From Botrytis cinerea B05.10 (taxonomy: Eukaryota > Ascomycota > Leotiomycetes > Helotiales > Sclerotiniaceae), in NCBI RefSeq assembly GCF_000143535.2, contig NC_037311.1:1302001-1366000 (forward strand): 64,000 nucleotides of DNA, given 5' to 3'. Below are positions 1 to 11,665 of this stretch, one piece after another (position 1 is the first letter of the stretch; every line of letters begins with the position of its first letter). The position numbers and the translations under genes were made by a program. Below the pieces are notes generated by a model. It had not been told where the DNA came from and did not search any database. It saw only the letters and a list, made by a program, of their open reading frames with translations.

Positions 1-1339
1 GGCATTTCCCGAACTCCCAGGTTCGAGGCCTCCTTTGATGTCTCCTAACAATTGGCCAATATTACCCTCTCCCCAAAGCGTGGGCTCTTCAGGGTCAAAT
101 GCGTGTCGCGAAACCCAATTGACAGAACCTCGCCGTCAACAAGATGATGAGAAAAGTACTCGAGTTTTCCATAAGACCATGGGCCAAAAAGCATCAATCA
201 AAAAAGAAGTATCAAATCCGCCTGTTGTGCCAATATCGCAGGAGTTATTCCTGAAAAATTTCGAGGTAATGCTTGGTGGTTTGATGTCGCCAGCGAGAGG
301 TTTTCGGGGCGAGGTTAAGGTGCATATAGACTTTGGTAGAATCTTACTGGGTAATTTGCCTGTGAAGATTGTTTCGAAAGAGGATCAGAACAAACCATAT
401 GACGAGGAATTCATCATTTCACATCTGTATCCCATACCTGGCGGCAAAATTAGAGAGGGAGATGGCCCAGAAGTTACGTTCACCAATATCCTGACATCAT
501 TGGGAGCCGATACTACCTTCCTCTCTAATCTTAAGAACAGTGAAGGCGTTCGTCTCTGGTCCGAAAAGTGTTCTGAGTGGAAAGTTACCTACGAGTTCAC
601 ATGCCTAGAATTACGTACTGACAAGTTATTCACCCTTGAGATCGACGCAGAGACCTTTGAAGCTCATATTGTGGTGTTGAAAAGATACGGCAGAACGTAT
701 GTCCATGGTACAATGCGTCACTGGGATCTGCAGCTTAATGTCGAGGGAGTCGAAGACGAAGAAGATATCCGAAGTAACTGGCCTGGTTATGACGATCTAG
801 CTACAGAGATACAACGAACCCTTTATATTCCGTAAGTTTGAAATGCCAGTTGATTAAGAATCAAACTGACGTCCATTTTCAGTCCTGGAAACGACAAACC
901 AAATCACGCCCTTAAACTCCCAAAGCATATCATGGACCAATTCATTATCTATCATCTTAAAATTCGCAAGACTAGAAGTTATGTTAGTCCGGATGGCAAC
1001 TCTACACTGAATATCACCGAGGTGGATAAATCTCGTGGCCATGAATTGCAGGCTAAAGATCAAGAAATCTTGGTGTATGTTTTCCAAGAGGAGAAAAAAG
1101 ATCTTAACGTCGAGACGAACTGGCAAGAAGTTTCCATTACATCTATGGCGATGAACCACCTTCTTAAACAGAACATGACACTCGAGCTTGGCGAAGAAGT
1201 ACAATGGACACTTCAGGACCTAGCAGCAAAGAAGGTTTCTAACACTCTCATCGAGCCTGCATTAACCATGCTAGCACAGATGGACGGTGTTGGGTTTTAT
1301 AACGATGGCCAAGCTCTTGGTCAAGTCCTCAAGTCTTAG
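1..1339 (+). CDS. Hypothetical protein, 5' end outside the window
   Basis: Two exons: 1..831 (first in-frame ATG at 35, but the frame is open to base 1, so the start may lie upstream) and 883..1339, joined across a 51-nt intron 832..882 with GTAAGT donor and TTTTCAG acceptor. Counting from 35 the product is 417 aa. The joined reading runs through TLYIP into PGNDKPNHALKL. The first 70 residues are polar and low-complexity. The rest is a mixed alpha/beta-looking globular region with segments such as GEVKVHIDFGRILLG and YGRTYVHGTMRHWDLQL. No signal peptide, membrane helix or catalytic motif is visible. The layout reminds me of the C-terminal part of large fungal KH-like proteins of unknown function, but that is a weak recollection and no function is assigned. 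Intron and frame are well supported; identity is not. Confidence 0.75.
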
Positions 1340-2159
1340 ATATTGATCCAATTATGCCGCGATTTCTGAAAGTTACTGAATGAAATCTTGAGGTTTCATT
1401 GCTTTAGATATTGAATGCGTGTGGTTTTGCGCCTAGAGAGGAAAAATGATGGGCATTGGCTTGTTTGGAGTGAAGGATAGCAGCATGATCATAGAATAAG
1501 CGGTGATATCAGTTATTATTGCTTCTTCATTGAAACATTGACAGAAACTTTATATTCTTCGAGGCGATATAAAGGTTCAAGATACGCTTGCTAAATTATC
1601 TAAGCATTTCATTTTGCTTGCAATAGTACTCACTAAGCAGGCAATAATCGACTCCCGTGTGATATGATAATATAACAAGCTCGAATATGGGCTGTTGACA
1701 CCAACTGCAGAAGCAGAAAAGTAAATAAATAACCTTCCGTCGTCTTTTGTGCTCAAATAGATAAATCGTGTGATCATGACCCACCTGAATTGTAGCGATT
1801 TCAACAGATGAGAGTGCATCTTGCAACACGAGGCACCAGCTTGCGAACTTCCCCTTGTGTTAAAGAGAATCATTGGTCATGTGAAAAGGAGATGGAGTGG
1901 AACGATATATAGGTGGTGTTGCCATAGAGGAGGAGGTTACCATTTGGGGTGCCGAAAAGTGTGGAAATTTTGGCGATAAGGAGATAATTGACGACCTACG
2001 TCATCATGAAATGGAGGGAGAGAGAGAGCATTCCACCCCTCTTCCATTCCTCAACGTTCTTCCTACCACCACCACCTTTTTTAATCTCGATCTCTGCAAC
2101 GACAATACATTTCAATCGACCTACTTACGAAAAATTTGTGACTGTCTCTCAAGATTCAA
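1340..2159. other. Intergenic, promoter side of the NNRD gene
   Basis: No supported gene. It holds the 3' flank of the upstream gene and the promoter/5' leader of the next one; the last 120 bases are pyrimidine-rich (CCACCACCACC and TTCC runs near 2040-2080), as is common ahead of fungal start codons. Confidence 0.6.
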
Positions 2160-3318
2160 ATGTCAGAAGACAAACAAGCCATGTCGAAAGCGACAAAAGA
2201 CCTTCTGGCGAAAGTCAAGAAGATCGTGCCACCAATGTTGAGTAAATTTCACAAAGGTACTTACATCTTTATTATTGTGTAAATATATAACTAATTAACA
2301 CATGCAAGGACAAATGGGCAGGATAGCTGTTATTGGGGGCAGTGAGGACTACACCGGCGCGCCATATTTCTCTGCTATGGCTAGTGCAAGACTCGGCGCA
2401 GACATGGTACGAGTTTCCATACCATCTCTCACATCGATGGCGGTCTAACTAACATTGATATATAAAGAGCCATGTGATCTGCGAGCCTGGCGCCGCACAA
2501 GTGATCAAGACCTACTCTCCGAATCTCATGGTCCACCCGCTGATGCGACAATCCTCGCATGCGAAGATGACGGAATCGGCGAGCTCGATCGCTCAGAGCG
2601 TTATTGATATGTTACCGAGATTACATGTGATAGTGGTGGGACCGGGATTGGGACGAGATAAGTTGATGCAGGAAACTTGCGCGAAGGTTCTTCAGGCGGC
2701 GAGGGAGAGGAACATGCCATTTGTCCTAGATGCGGATGGGCTGCAGCTGGTGCAGACGAGACCGGAACTGGTGCAAGGGTATAAGGAGTGTATATTGACA
2801 CCGAATGTTGTAGAGTTTGGGAGACTTTGTAAGAGCAAGGGCATAAATGTTGAAGGATTGGATGGGTCGGAAGGGGCGGAAAAGCTGGCGAGGGCGTTTG
2901 GAGGGGTCACAGTTATGCAGAAAGGGGCGCAGGATTATATTTCTAATGGGGAGAAGACGTATGTAAGTGATATTGAAGGAGGACTGAAGAGGAGTGGTGG
3001 ACAAGGTGATACGTTGACTGGGAGCCTGGCAACGTTCTTGGGGTGGAGGAAGGCGTATTTGGACAGATTATGGGACCACGAGGGAGACATTGATGACATT
3101 GAATCATTAGCATTGGCGGCGTTCGGAGGCAGTAGTATCACAAGAGTAAGAGTCCCCAGAAAGGAACTCCACTGGCAAATACTAATTTATGATAGGAATG
3201 CTCGAGGCTAGCCTTCGCCAAAAAGGGTAGAAGTCTACAAGCCAGTGATCTTACTGAAGAAGTATACGCCGCATTTACAAATCTTCTCGATTCCGATGAC
3301 TCAGCTGCCAAGTTATAG
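2160..3318 (+). CDS. NNRD: ATP-dependent (S)-NAD(P)H-hydrate dehydratase
   Basis: This metabolite-repair enzyme uses ATP to dehydrate the damaged S-form of NAD(P)H hydrate back to NAD(P)H, with the epimerase NNRE as partner. Four exons: 2160..2256, 2309..2406, 2468..3145 and 3196..3318, with GTAC, GTAC and GTAAGAG donors, coding for 331 aa. The second exon encodes the family signature [18 protein letters not shown] (about residues 36-53). GPGLGR near 123 and GGQGDTLTG near 243 match the ribokinase-like phosphate-binding and catalytic-Asp motifs. The length is normal for the family. The last exon gives a family-like C-terminus ([11 protein letters not shown]). The start at 2160 is chosen because it is the only in-frame ATG giving a sensible leader; a second Met lies eight codons in. 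No organelle leader is obvious. Confidence 0.93.
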
Positions 3319-5493
3319 ATGAAGAAAATATATAAGATTAATATAGTATATTTAACCAACCATGCACGTGCGAGACGGGTGAGAATTGAATCATTCTTTC
3401 AGCTGTCGAGCGAATGAATAGCGAGACTAGTACATAAATAGATGGAGCTAAATTACAGACGTGCAACGAAAGGACCAGTACCGGCCGGGTCAGCAGAACG
3501 GATGCGAGAACTTCCCATAAAGGAAAAAGGGTTGCACAATGATGTCGATGGCCTCTCGATAGTGTTGACTTAGCTTCCATGGTTTAGCATCCCCAAAGAG
3601 TGGTTGGTAGTCTCTCAGCCTCTCACGGAAGGGGGTCCGGGTTTCTTTAGTGGGTTGAAACAGGGCTGGCAATGTTTCAAGGGTGTGCCTGTTCGGATTT
3701 GGGGGTGAGCTCCAATAGGCTGGCTTCCGATGAGATGAAACTTCGTGATGTGTGGCGTGGATGTCGGCTGATGTTTGGAGAGCCTTGTAATTTTGGGAAC
3801 GCTTTTGTGGATGGGTTTTATTTCTTCCGGTGGGGTGTGAGTGGTCGATCTGGAGAGTTGGGGGTAAGCTGCTTGGGTATGTATGTACAGTTAGTTGGCT
3901 TGCCTTTGCTTATTCTCGGATGCATTGTTCCGTGGAGCTTTTGAAGGCTGCTCAATATTGAATTTGTTGCATGATTATGTATATGTATATATATATCTCA
4001 GCTGTGAAAACTGTCTGAGAAAAATTCCAAAATTCTTGGAAACACCATTGGCAGAAGTTGAGAATGATACGGGACGATCAGGGTAAGCAACAACAGGAAG
4101 AACGCAACAGCAGAAACTACAAAACGACAATAAGATTTTGTCCAATACTTAATATTTATTGTCGAATCAATATTTTCCCTCTCATCGTGTTTTCATCTCA
4201 CTCTTCTCAGCAATAATTCCTAGGCCTTTCGGTCCCTAGTTTGCGTTAAAACGCTGAGGATAGGTGGTGCGTCATCTCTCTGGTGTCTATGGACCATGGC
4301 CCAGTTGCCGGAAAGATCCTCCTACATCTGTTTGATGTGAGAATTCCTGCACCAAAGATTTATAAGAAGATTGTAGGGCACCGTATCTATTCATTCACTT
4401 ATTGCCCATTGGCATTAAAGTGATTTATCTGAGAATTTGAAGGCATCTTTCAGTAAATAATGGACTATTGGATTGAGTGAGATCTTGGCATCTTTGCTCC
4501 GCTTGCTGGATCCGTCGACGACCCAGCTGATGGTATACCATCGGTGTGGATTCGCTCGTGTATAAGTTATCCTTCTCGTCAGTCTTCAACTGGACTCTGG
4601 AAGCCTTGTCGATTGGCGGGTGCGTGTTGCTGGACGTTACGAAAGCTGCGAGGTTAGCACAGTATAGGGTAAAGAAAAGTGTGAAGTCATCTCGAGAGAG
4701 GATTGTGGTATTATATCGAGTCTTGCGTGAGAGTAAACACAGGGTACGATACTGCTATTTGAACTAAGATTGGTAACTTGGAAGGTGAATCTGGACTCTG
4801 GGAGAAGAGTCAGATCTATGGAGTGTCGTTGGTACGTGGAGAATGTAATGATTGGAGTTGAGAACCTCGAGGTGACGGTGTAACGACTTTCGCGGCACAA
4901 ATGAGTTGTAGAACAATGGGTAACCGCTTGGTGAACTCTCGTTTTCTTGGTATGCAAGGGAAGCATGGCAGTCTTATTTATTGCATCTGGGTTCAAACCC
5001 ATTACTCTATGAGTACATGTGGGCTTTCTCTAGCTTCGAGAATGGCGCCTCTCCTCCACAATTAAAAAGATAATATTGGAAGATAGGATCGTCACAAGTC
5101 ATCTATTTTCAGCTGACCGGCGCCATACACTCTTCCAAGGGATGACTAGTGCTCGCATTTCTGACAAAGTAATCCGAGATATACCACGCACAGGTGCAGT
5201 GCGACAGCTAATGACCAATAGGAAGCTACAATGTAACATGGGGCTGGTGTGGGGTAGATAATTGACCCCGCGTATCTTATCTACCCCTCTCTCTACATCT
5301 GGCAGAATCACTTCATGGGCGTACGGAATGCATTTGTGGTGTTATTGTATTACCAGCTCCCCCGCGCTGTTGCTCACGACTCCTGCTGGAACTTCAGATA
5401 GATCATAAAGTCCTCCTTCAACCTTCTCAGCGAAACACATCTACTGTCTATACAATCCCTAGAACTCGCTTCGAACCACAGCTTTGAGTTAAA
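3319..5493. other. Intergenic, 2.2 kb, no supported gene
   Basis: Contains the 3' flank of NNRD and the promoter of the SDR gene. Short open frames (for example 3672..3944 and 4546..4767 on +) have no plausible splice partners, biased composition or recognisable motif. The 5' leader of the SDR gene probably lies in the CT-rich stretch around 5400-5480. Confidence 0.5.
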
Positions 5494-6468
5494 ATGGCAA
5501 GCAGCACGGCAGTCACCAGAGATTATGGAAAGAGAACGGCGATTGTTACGGGATCTGCAAGGGGAATGTGAGGTCTCAGAAGCTCCTCCGGAAGTTTCAA
5601 TCAGTTAACAGATAAATAGTGGCAAGGCCATTGCAATTAGGCTGGCTGAGGACGGCTTTGACGTTTGTATAAATGATATTCCTGCAAATCAAGCGGGCAT
5701 CGACGAGGTTGGTATTCGAGAAACTCTTGATGCTCTGCACAATACTAAGCGATTTAAAGGTGGTTAAAGAGATCCAGGGCATGGGTCGAGCATCCTACGG
5801 GCACACCGCAGATGTGTCCAAGCTCTCTGAGGTCGAAGGTCTAATTGAGGCTTCAGTCAAGAATCTAGGAAACTTGAACGTCATGATTGCAAATGCCGGA
5901 ATTGCACAGGTTAAGTCGCTATTATCACTATCCGAGGATGAAGTTCGGAGGATGTTCGACGTCAATGTCTTTGGGATTTTCAATTGCTACAGCGCTGCTG
6001 CAAAGCAGATGATTAAACAAGGTGGAGGTGGAAAGATAATTGGTGCTGCTAGGTATGTTCAAAGCAAACGGAAACTAAACCACCTGATTATTTGTTGAGC
6101 AAATTCCTAGTATCGTTGCTTTCAAGCCATTCGCCATGCTTTCCCACTACAGTGCTTCAAAGTTTGCCGTGAGAGGTTTCACTCAAGCTTTTGCTATGGA
6201 AATGGCAGAACATAAGATCACTGTCAATGGGTATGCGCCGGGCATAGTTGGAACTGCCATGTGGGATTTGATTGACGAGGAACTGGGAAAGACAAAAGGT
6301 GTTGAAAGAGGAGCGACAATCAAGAAGTATACTGATGAACTTATCTTACTTGGAAGAACGAGCGTTCCAACAGATGTTGCAAAATGTGTTAGTTATCTGG
6401 CAAGTCCAGATAGTGACTATATGACAGGGCAGACGTTGATTATTGATGGTGGAATTGTCATGAGTTAA
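5494..6468 (+). CDS. Short-chain dehydrogenase, acetoin/diacetyl reductase-like
   Basis: NAD(P)(H)-dependent oxidoreductase of the classical SDR family, 270 aa, cytosolic by appearance. Exons 5494..5567, 5620..5707, 5760..6052 and 6111..6468; joining at these GT-AG sites restores an uninterrupted Rossmann fold. The cofactor loop TGSARGIG is at residues 19-26, NAG at 99-101, the catalytic Ser at about 152, and YSASK supplies Tyr165 and Lys169. The C-terminal half (YAPGIVGTAMWDLIDEELG, then TGQTLIIDGG) strongly resembles the acetoin reductase/meso-2,3-butanediol dehydrogenase subgroup, which interconverts diacetyl, acetoin and butanediol. Substrate assignment is by family resemblance only. The introns argue against recent bacterial transfer. 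It stands alone, next to the orphan gene array. Confidence 0.88.
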
Positions 6469-7149
6469 TGATCAGAAGCGCTGTATCTATTTTCTCTCCA
6501 TAATAACTATTATATATTACTTGTTACGACTGTATAAATGAACAAGTATTCCCACTTTATAGTCCTTCAAGGTTTTTCCAATTGACGATCCCCCAGTATA
6601 CCAACTGAATACAACGAATAATGTTCTTATAGTATTCTTTGATCTTAGAATTTCATAAAGTTACTCAGGCCATAGATAAACCAAGTTGTATGGGACAACA
6701 GATTTATGTACTATAGATAGGTTTAGGTCAAAATTGGAAAGTTCTTTGTGGATGTGTACAGCAACTAGTGCCCCAGAGTTCACCAAATCATTCTCTTCAA
6801 ATCACTGGCAACCGTATTCACTACCAGAGAGTGGTTCGAGAAAACTATGGCAAATCTAATAAGACATTAGAAGATTGGGATGAGATGTTACTTAATGGGA
6901 GTAGTGAATTTGAGCTGCAGTACAGTAGCCTCGAATGTCGAAGAACGGGGTATAAAAGTACATGGCAAGTTACTTAGAAAAAACACAAACTTTCACCAAA
7001 ACATCATTTTGATTCACAGAACTCGACGTTTTTAATACAAAGATTGGACTTCCGGAAATTGGTGGGCTTTCATCCACTTCTCGTATTTCATCTGGTATAA
7101 AATCAATTTCCAGTCAGAACTCACCATAATCACCATCCAAGACGAAAAT
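6469..7149. other. Intergenic, promoter of first orphan-array gene
   Basis: AT-rich with no supported gene. A short open frame at 6768..6977 lacks an ATG context, splice partners and homology that I can recognise. The promoter of the gene at 7150 occupies the right-hand end. Confidence 0.5.
7096..7102 (+). promoter_or_regulatory. Putative TATA box (TATAAAA)
   Basis: TATAAAA lies 54 bases before the ATG at 7150 in otherwise AT-rich DNA. Position suits a core promoter with a short leader. No experimental support. Confidence 0.35.
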
Positions 7150-7554
7150 ATGCTGAAGCTTCCTCTCTTCGTAGAACCTGATCTATCCAAACCAAACCCA
7201 TCCAAACGTAAGAGAGATCAGCTCGAAACTAGCACGGCAATGGCATCGCTCGAAGATCAATTGATTATGCCCGAGAGTAGCGAGTCGACACCAGAAACAC
7301 CAGAAAACGTAAAGCTATCAGACCGCGATAAGGCTAGACAAAAAAGACAGGAGATACGAGTGAGAAAAAAGAATGAGGCTCTGTTAGTTGTGTATGGGAT
7401 CGTGAACACGGAAACGGAGCAAACGGAAGCGGATGAAAAATATGGAATGTATCTTTGTGCCGACCCGAGTCCGTTGAGGAAATGTTGGACTCTGGTTGAG
7501 GAGGACAGAAAAACAAGAACTGAGGGTAGTGGTGAGACCGGGGCTAGTAATTGA
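7150..7554 (+). CDS. Orphan-array protein P1, C-terminal SPLRKCWT motif
   Basis: Single-exon gene for 134 aa; I recognise no family. The N-terminal half is polar and basic (SKRKRDQ) followed by Ser/Thr/Glu-rich sequence. Residues around 58-75 are strongly basic (DKARQKRQEIRVRKK) and could be helical. The C-terminal part has YGMYLC followed by PSPLRKCWT at 7465-7491, about 26 residues from the end. That motif recurs near the C-termini of several neighbours, and its codons share the 12-base string TCCGTTGAGGAA with the next gene. No signal peptide or membrane segment is visible. A TATA element sits 54 bases upstream. Function unknown. Confidence 0.6.
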   Translation: MLKLPLFVEPDLSKPNPSKRKRDQLETSTAMASLEDQLIMPESSESTPETPENVKLSDRDKARQKRQEIRVRKKNEALLVVYGIVNTETEQTEADEKYGMYLCADPSPLRKCWTLVEEDRKTRTEGSGETGASN

Positions 7555-8723
7555 AATCCTTTGGAGGATCTTATGGGTGCGGTAGATTCGGCGGTTAGGG
7601 CTGGAGATGGATTTCGAGGACACAGATGAGAAGATTGATGATGTGGTTGGGGTATAGCAAGGCATAGGCTGGCACAAAAGATAAGAATTACTCAATTTGA
7701 GAAGCATTTCAAGCTTTGTTCAAGACTTAGATAGTTCATGGATGTGCTGTGCTTGATATGTTTGCTAATGGAAATCGACCTTTTGTGACGGAAATAAATA
7801 TGCATAGGTAGCTATCTACCCATCGACTCATACGTATCTCTTCACGGTTTATATAGTTTTCTCGGAGTATTCTTATTATATCTATATCTAAGATTCATAT
7901 ATCTTTGAAGACTTGTAAACACTCGAATTTCTTTCATCGCTGCAGAAATTGAGCACTTCGTCTGCAGTTTTCTCAGTTTTGGGGGTTCTGTTCATTCTCA
8001 TGTCAACATTTGTTGCCGGCTCTGATGGGCTTTACTGGTCTATAGTGGTATTCAATAGACGCTCGGAAGCTTTGATGAAGTGTGATGCATGAGCTTAGGT
8101 GGGTTTGTTTTGAGACGTTGGACAATAATTTGTGTAAGTGAGCTGTTTGAAATCGAGCTAGACCTGAGACCCACCCGGTCCCATAAAGACTTTCAATTGT
8201 ATGCTAAGCCTTTGGAGAATCTACAAAATACAAGATACACGTCATGAAATCACTGGATAGTGAAGGATTACCCTTCAACATGCTGTAGACTCTAATCCTC
8301 GAACCGCAGTAACCAAGCAGGAACCAAAGCTTTCCAATGGCAGGGGCAAGGAGCGCCGGTCTACCGGAACAATAGCGACAAGAATTCCACATTATGTCAT
8401 TTCTTTCATTGACTCTATACTATATTAATTCCATAGGCACGACACTAGACCTGTCGGTGTGTATACTAGATCAATAAGCGAAAACATTTTTTCCCACTAA
8501 TGTTGTCTAGCCCCTTGAAAAAGCTCCAATAACCGAACTCTTGGTGATACTAATTAACTAGACTGGCCAAGTCTTATCACTTCAAGTAAAAGAGTGATAT
8601 ATATTAAACCCTTGTTTCCCATTTTCTTGAAGACCTTCAGATTTCTACTTCACAATCATTTCCGATAGTAGTTTCGCATTCATCAATACACAATTACGAA
8701 AAGCGAAGAAGCGGAGGGCAGAG
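7555..8723. other. Intergenic within the orphan array
   Basis: No supported gene. Holds the 3' flank of P1 and the promoter of P2. A 62-codon frame on the minus strand (8204..8392) has no support beyond being open. Confidence 0.45.
8596..8606 (+). promoter_or_regulatory. Putative TATA element (GATATATATTA)
   Basis: AT-rich TATA-like element about 118-128 bases upstream of the ATG at 8724, preceding a pyrimidine-rich leader. Similar in placement to the TATATAAG elements of two downstream members. Confidence 0.3.
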
Positions 8724-9220
8724 ATGACGTTCAATTGGGTAGATGATACCAACGAGGCAGTAAGTTACTCGAGCCTTTCATGTTTCCCCTTTCATCTGTC
8801 TTTCGCTAGCTTCCATGGAAGCTGGTAAAAGTCTTACTATCTCATTGAAGCAAAGCGACTAACAGAAGACGAACTAGGTCGCCGCCGGCGAGCTGCCAGA
8901 CCTCGCAAGCGACGCAATCAATCTCAATAATTCCTTCAATGATGTAACGGACTTTCAGGTTAACATCAGTGGAATGATAGATTGTGGAATCAGCTTACTC
9001 AAATGTTTATTCTACAAGAAATTCGGAATTCAAAACATGGGTAGAGAGATGGCCGCAAAAGAAAAGGTAAGCTTTTTATGACAAAAAATAGCCACGCATA
9101 ATGAAACTGACAGTGTAATAGGTTGCGGAACTTGAGGCACAAGAAGCGAAATCATCGCCAGATGATGGAAAGTGGAGAGTAAAGACCCAATCTCCGTTGA
9201 GGAACGTCATTTTGGCATAA
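8724..9220 (+). CDS. Orphan-array protein P2, small three-exon gene
   Basis: Exons 8724..8759, 8878..9066 and 9122..9220 with GTAAGT and GTAAGC donors, both introns phase 0, giving 107 aa. No single open frame shows it, but the three pieces join perfectly: MTFNWVDDTNEA, then VAAGELPDLASDAINL, then VAELEAQEAKS. The middle exon has a short hydrophobic, Cys-containing patch (MIDCGISLLKCLFYKKFG) that could be an amphipathic helix or a weak membrane contact. The protein ends in QSPLRNVILA (9188-9217), a degenerate version of the array's C-terminal motif with the Cys lost. Function unknown. Splice sites are strong; the protein's reality is inferred from them and from the shared motif. Confidence 0.6.
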
Positions 9221-10014
9221 AAAATACGGAGAGGAGAGAATATGGAGAGAATATGGAGAGAATGTGGAAAGAATTCACAAGGCCACGGATGAGAATTCAT
9301 TGAAAATGGTACCGGATAAAGAGATGGAATTGGAGATGTGAATATACGGTTACAATGTGTATTATCAGTGATTTTATCACATTCTACGACGCATTCCAGG
9401 CCACCTTATTAGTCAGATAGCGGAATTTGGTCCATACTTTCTTCATTTTCTGTTTGAGTCTCAGTAAGCATCTGCTGTGATTTAAGAAAACCGTACCTTG
9501 AGCTTTTAGAAGACTTTTGAAATCATAGCCGTATACTCACTGACATTGATTTGTAGAACATTCCTTAATACTGAATCATGAATATGGTTTCATAAAGCCG
9601 TTCCATATATATGATTATTTGCTTCATACGGTCTCATAACATAAATTGCCTACCAATAAGTTGTAGATATGCAGCTCCTTGACCACTCAAGTAGAAAGGT
9701 TTACGAATTCCAGCTGGTAGGGTTGAGTGTTAATGTGCCGCTTCACATCTACCTGTACATATTCAAATTTTTCATTACGTGAATCAAATCATAAATAGAC
9801 ATAAGATAATTCACTAACAAGCCAAAGTTTTGAAATCAAAGATTTTAAAAGAAAAGTATCAGGCCACTGAGTTTCTACTTTCAAACAACTAATTACAATA
9901 ACTTACCACAGCTGATTAGTAGATCAAAAATCTACATCGCAACAACTACCACTATATCTAACGCAGATATATTCATCCGTTACCACTAACCCACCAAATA
10001 AAAGCTTTACACCC
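9221..10014. other. Intergenic within the orphan array
   Basis: AT-rich. It begins with a purine-rich repeat (GGAGAGAATATGGAGAGAATAT, tandem 12-base units near 9229-9263) and carries the P3 promoter further right. No supported gene. Confidence 0.45.
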
Positions 10015-11018
10015 ATGTCTTTAATTTTAGCGAACTTGTTACCACCAATGACCAAATCTTGGGCTGACGAAGCCAACGACGAATTCGAAGAGCAATCCAT
10101 CGATGATCTAGCAACTATAAACTTTGTTGATACATCTAAATTTGACAGAGACACAGTCATGGGAGAAGCATATGATTTCAGAGATTATGAGGTAAGAATG
10201 ATCCACAAACTGTTTGAATGCGCCTTTAACGTTTGATGACCCAGACTCTTGATTTCTCTGACGACGAATATGCAATCGATTCCTACGACTATGCATTGAA
10301 ATTCGAAAAAGTGTCGAATGATGATAGCGCCGCTGTAGTCACTACTCCTGATGAGACACTCTTGCCCAAGAACAGAAAGAAATTAGGTGCAGCCATGACA
10401 TCTAGACTTCCTAGAGCAGTATCTTCCTCTGCCGAAGAATCTTACTCGGACACATTTCTCGATACCATTCCTGAAGACGAAGAACCGCAGGATCAAGATC
10501 ATAGCCAAACTACCGCAGTCACAGAGATTACTCTTGATAACTGGCAGGGCGATGCCTCTGTTGAAGTGGTCAATCGTGACCCAAGTATCGATTCAAATCA
10601 AAGCATTCCTGAACTGGATGGCATGAATTTCTGGGACACTGAGTCGTGCTACAGTTGTGATACCGAGATCGAGGTGGTTGAGGAAGAGGTTCAAATTGAC
10701 CACCCATTGATGGGAAAAGATGTCGTTCGCATTCAGAAGTCCTTCACAACAGTAAAGGCTAGCGACTATGAAGCTCATCCTTCAAGAGTCTTCTATCGTA
10801 GCACGGTAAGTCTGCATCTTTCTTGACTTCGTAAACTAAATTCACGTATTCCATTGCCTTAGTTTTTCACAACAATCCATTCCCATCATTTCACCTGAAG
10901 ACTCGCCCTGATACATAGTACTGATACTCTGGTTTTATAGGAACCAACAACTTGGGGTTGGACACCATCAAACTTAAGATACTGTTTGACAGTCATCCGC
11001 GAAGTAGAATCTGGATGA
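10015..11018 (+). CDS. Orphan-array protein P3, acidic, C-terminal SNLRYCLT
   Basis: Three exons, 10015..10191, 10245..10805 and 10941..11018, with GTAAGA and GTAAGT donors, both phase 0; 271 aa. I recognise no domain. Most of the protein is acidic and probably disordered (for example TIPEDEEPQDQDH and EIEVVEEEVQIDH), with a CYSCDTE segment near the middle of exon 2. The last exon encodes a Trp-rich turn and the motif PSNLRYCLT (10965-10991), eight residues from the stop. The eight residues SNLRYCLT are identical in the gene at 17528. No signal peptide. A later Met at 10048 is an alternative start. Function unknown. Confidence 0.65.
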
Positions 11019-11665
11019 TATATTTAGGCTGTGTACATGGAAGATGGTATGTGACGAGAAGCCTTTTTGTCTGGCGCAGTTATTTTCACCGTTGGAGTTA
11101 GAGATGAACTCCAGTTAAGTATTTCTGATTAATAAGTACAAAGGCCAATTTTCAAGTTCCTTAGAATTGGGAGACAGTAACACAGAGACAGAACGACGGC
11201 ATGGTGAAGTTAGGATCTTAGGTGAAGATGGATATAGTTAGTTTTATGATTTTCGAGAAAGTCTGTAATTTGAGAAATTCCCATTATCATCTGCTCCTTC
11301 CTAGCTGATAACGATCATTGCAATTCCTCTTAGCTTATTATCTCATCTCCTGCAGATTGACCGTAACAATATCGCGCGTACGTACGGTGGTGACTTTCAT
11401 TCACTATTTTTCATTTTTGTAGATTTAAAAGCTGGACACTAATGTGCGCTTACGGTTTTGACTGTTATTGCGGTGTTTACGGTTTTTTATTACCAATGTA
11501 CCAATATCATCACCTTGAATGTACGAAATGTTTCTTCATATATAAGCTACTTTCCCACCCTCGAACAATTCCAAAAAATTCATTCATTCTCAGTTTCTAT
11601 CCACAAAACTCCAGGCGCAAACAATTTAGAAACAAACCACATTCAAAAAAGAACATACCAATCAA
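11019..11665. other. Intergenic within the orphan array
   Basis: AT-rich; holds the 3' flank of P3 and the promoter of P4. The open frames at 11442 and 11458 overlap the P4 leader and lack support. Confidence 0.45.
11539..11546 (+). promoter_or_regulatory. Putative TATA box (TATATAAG)
   Basis: TATATAAG 127 bases before the ATG at 11666. The same octamer occurs 144 bases before the ATG at 14491. Confidence 0.4.

Noticed and set aside
854..1204. Minus-strand open frame opposite the second exon of the first gene
   Set aside because: Antisense shadow; the plus strand has matching exon phases across a consensus intron.
4546..4767. Frame ending HRVRYCYLN, reminiscent of the LRYC motif
   Set aside because: No ATG start in context, outside the array, spacing of Ser and Leu does not fit the motif; taken as chance.
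4988..4999. GGGTTCAAACCC resembling a tRNA T-arm
   Set aside because: The flanking bases do not form a five-pair T stem and no acceptor or anticodon arm is found.
5494..6468. Bacterial origin of the butanediol dehydrogenase-like SDR
   Set aside because: Three short fungal-type introns and ordinary base composition; family is also common in fungi.
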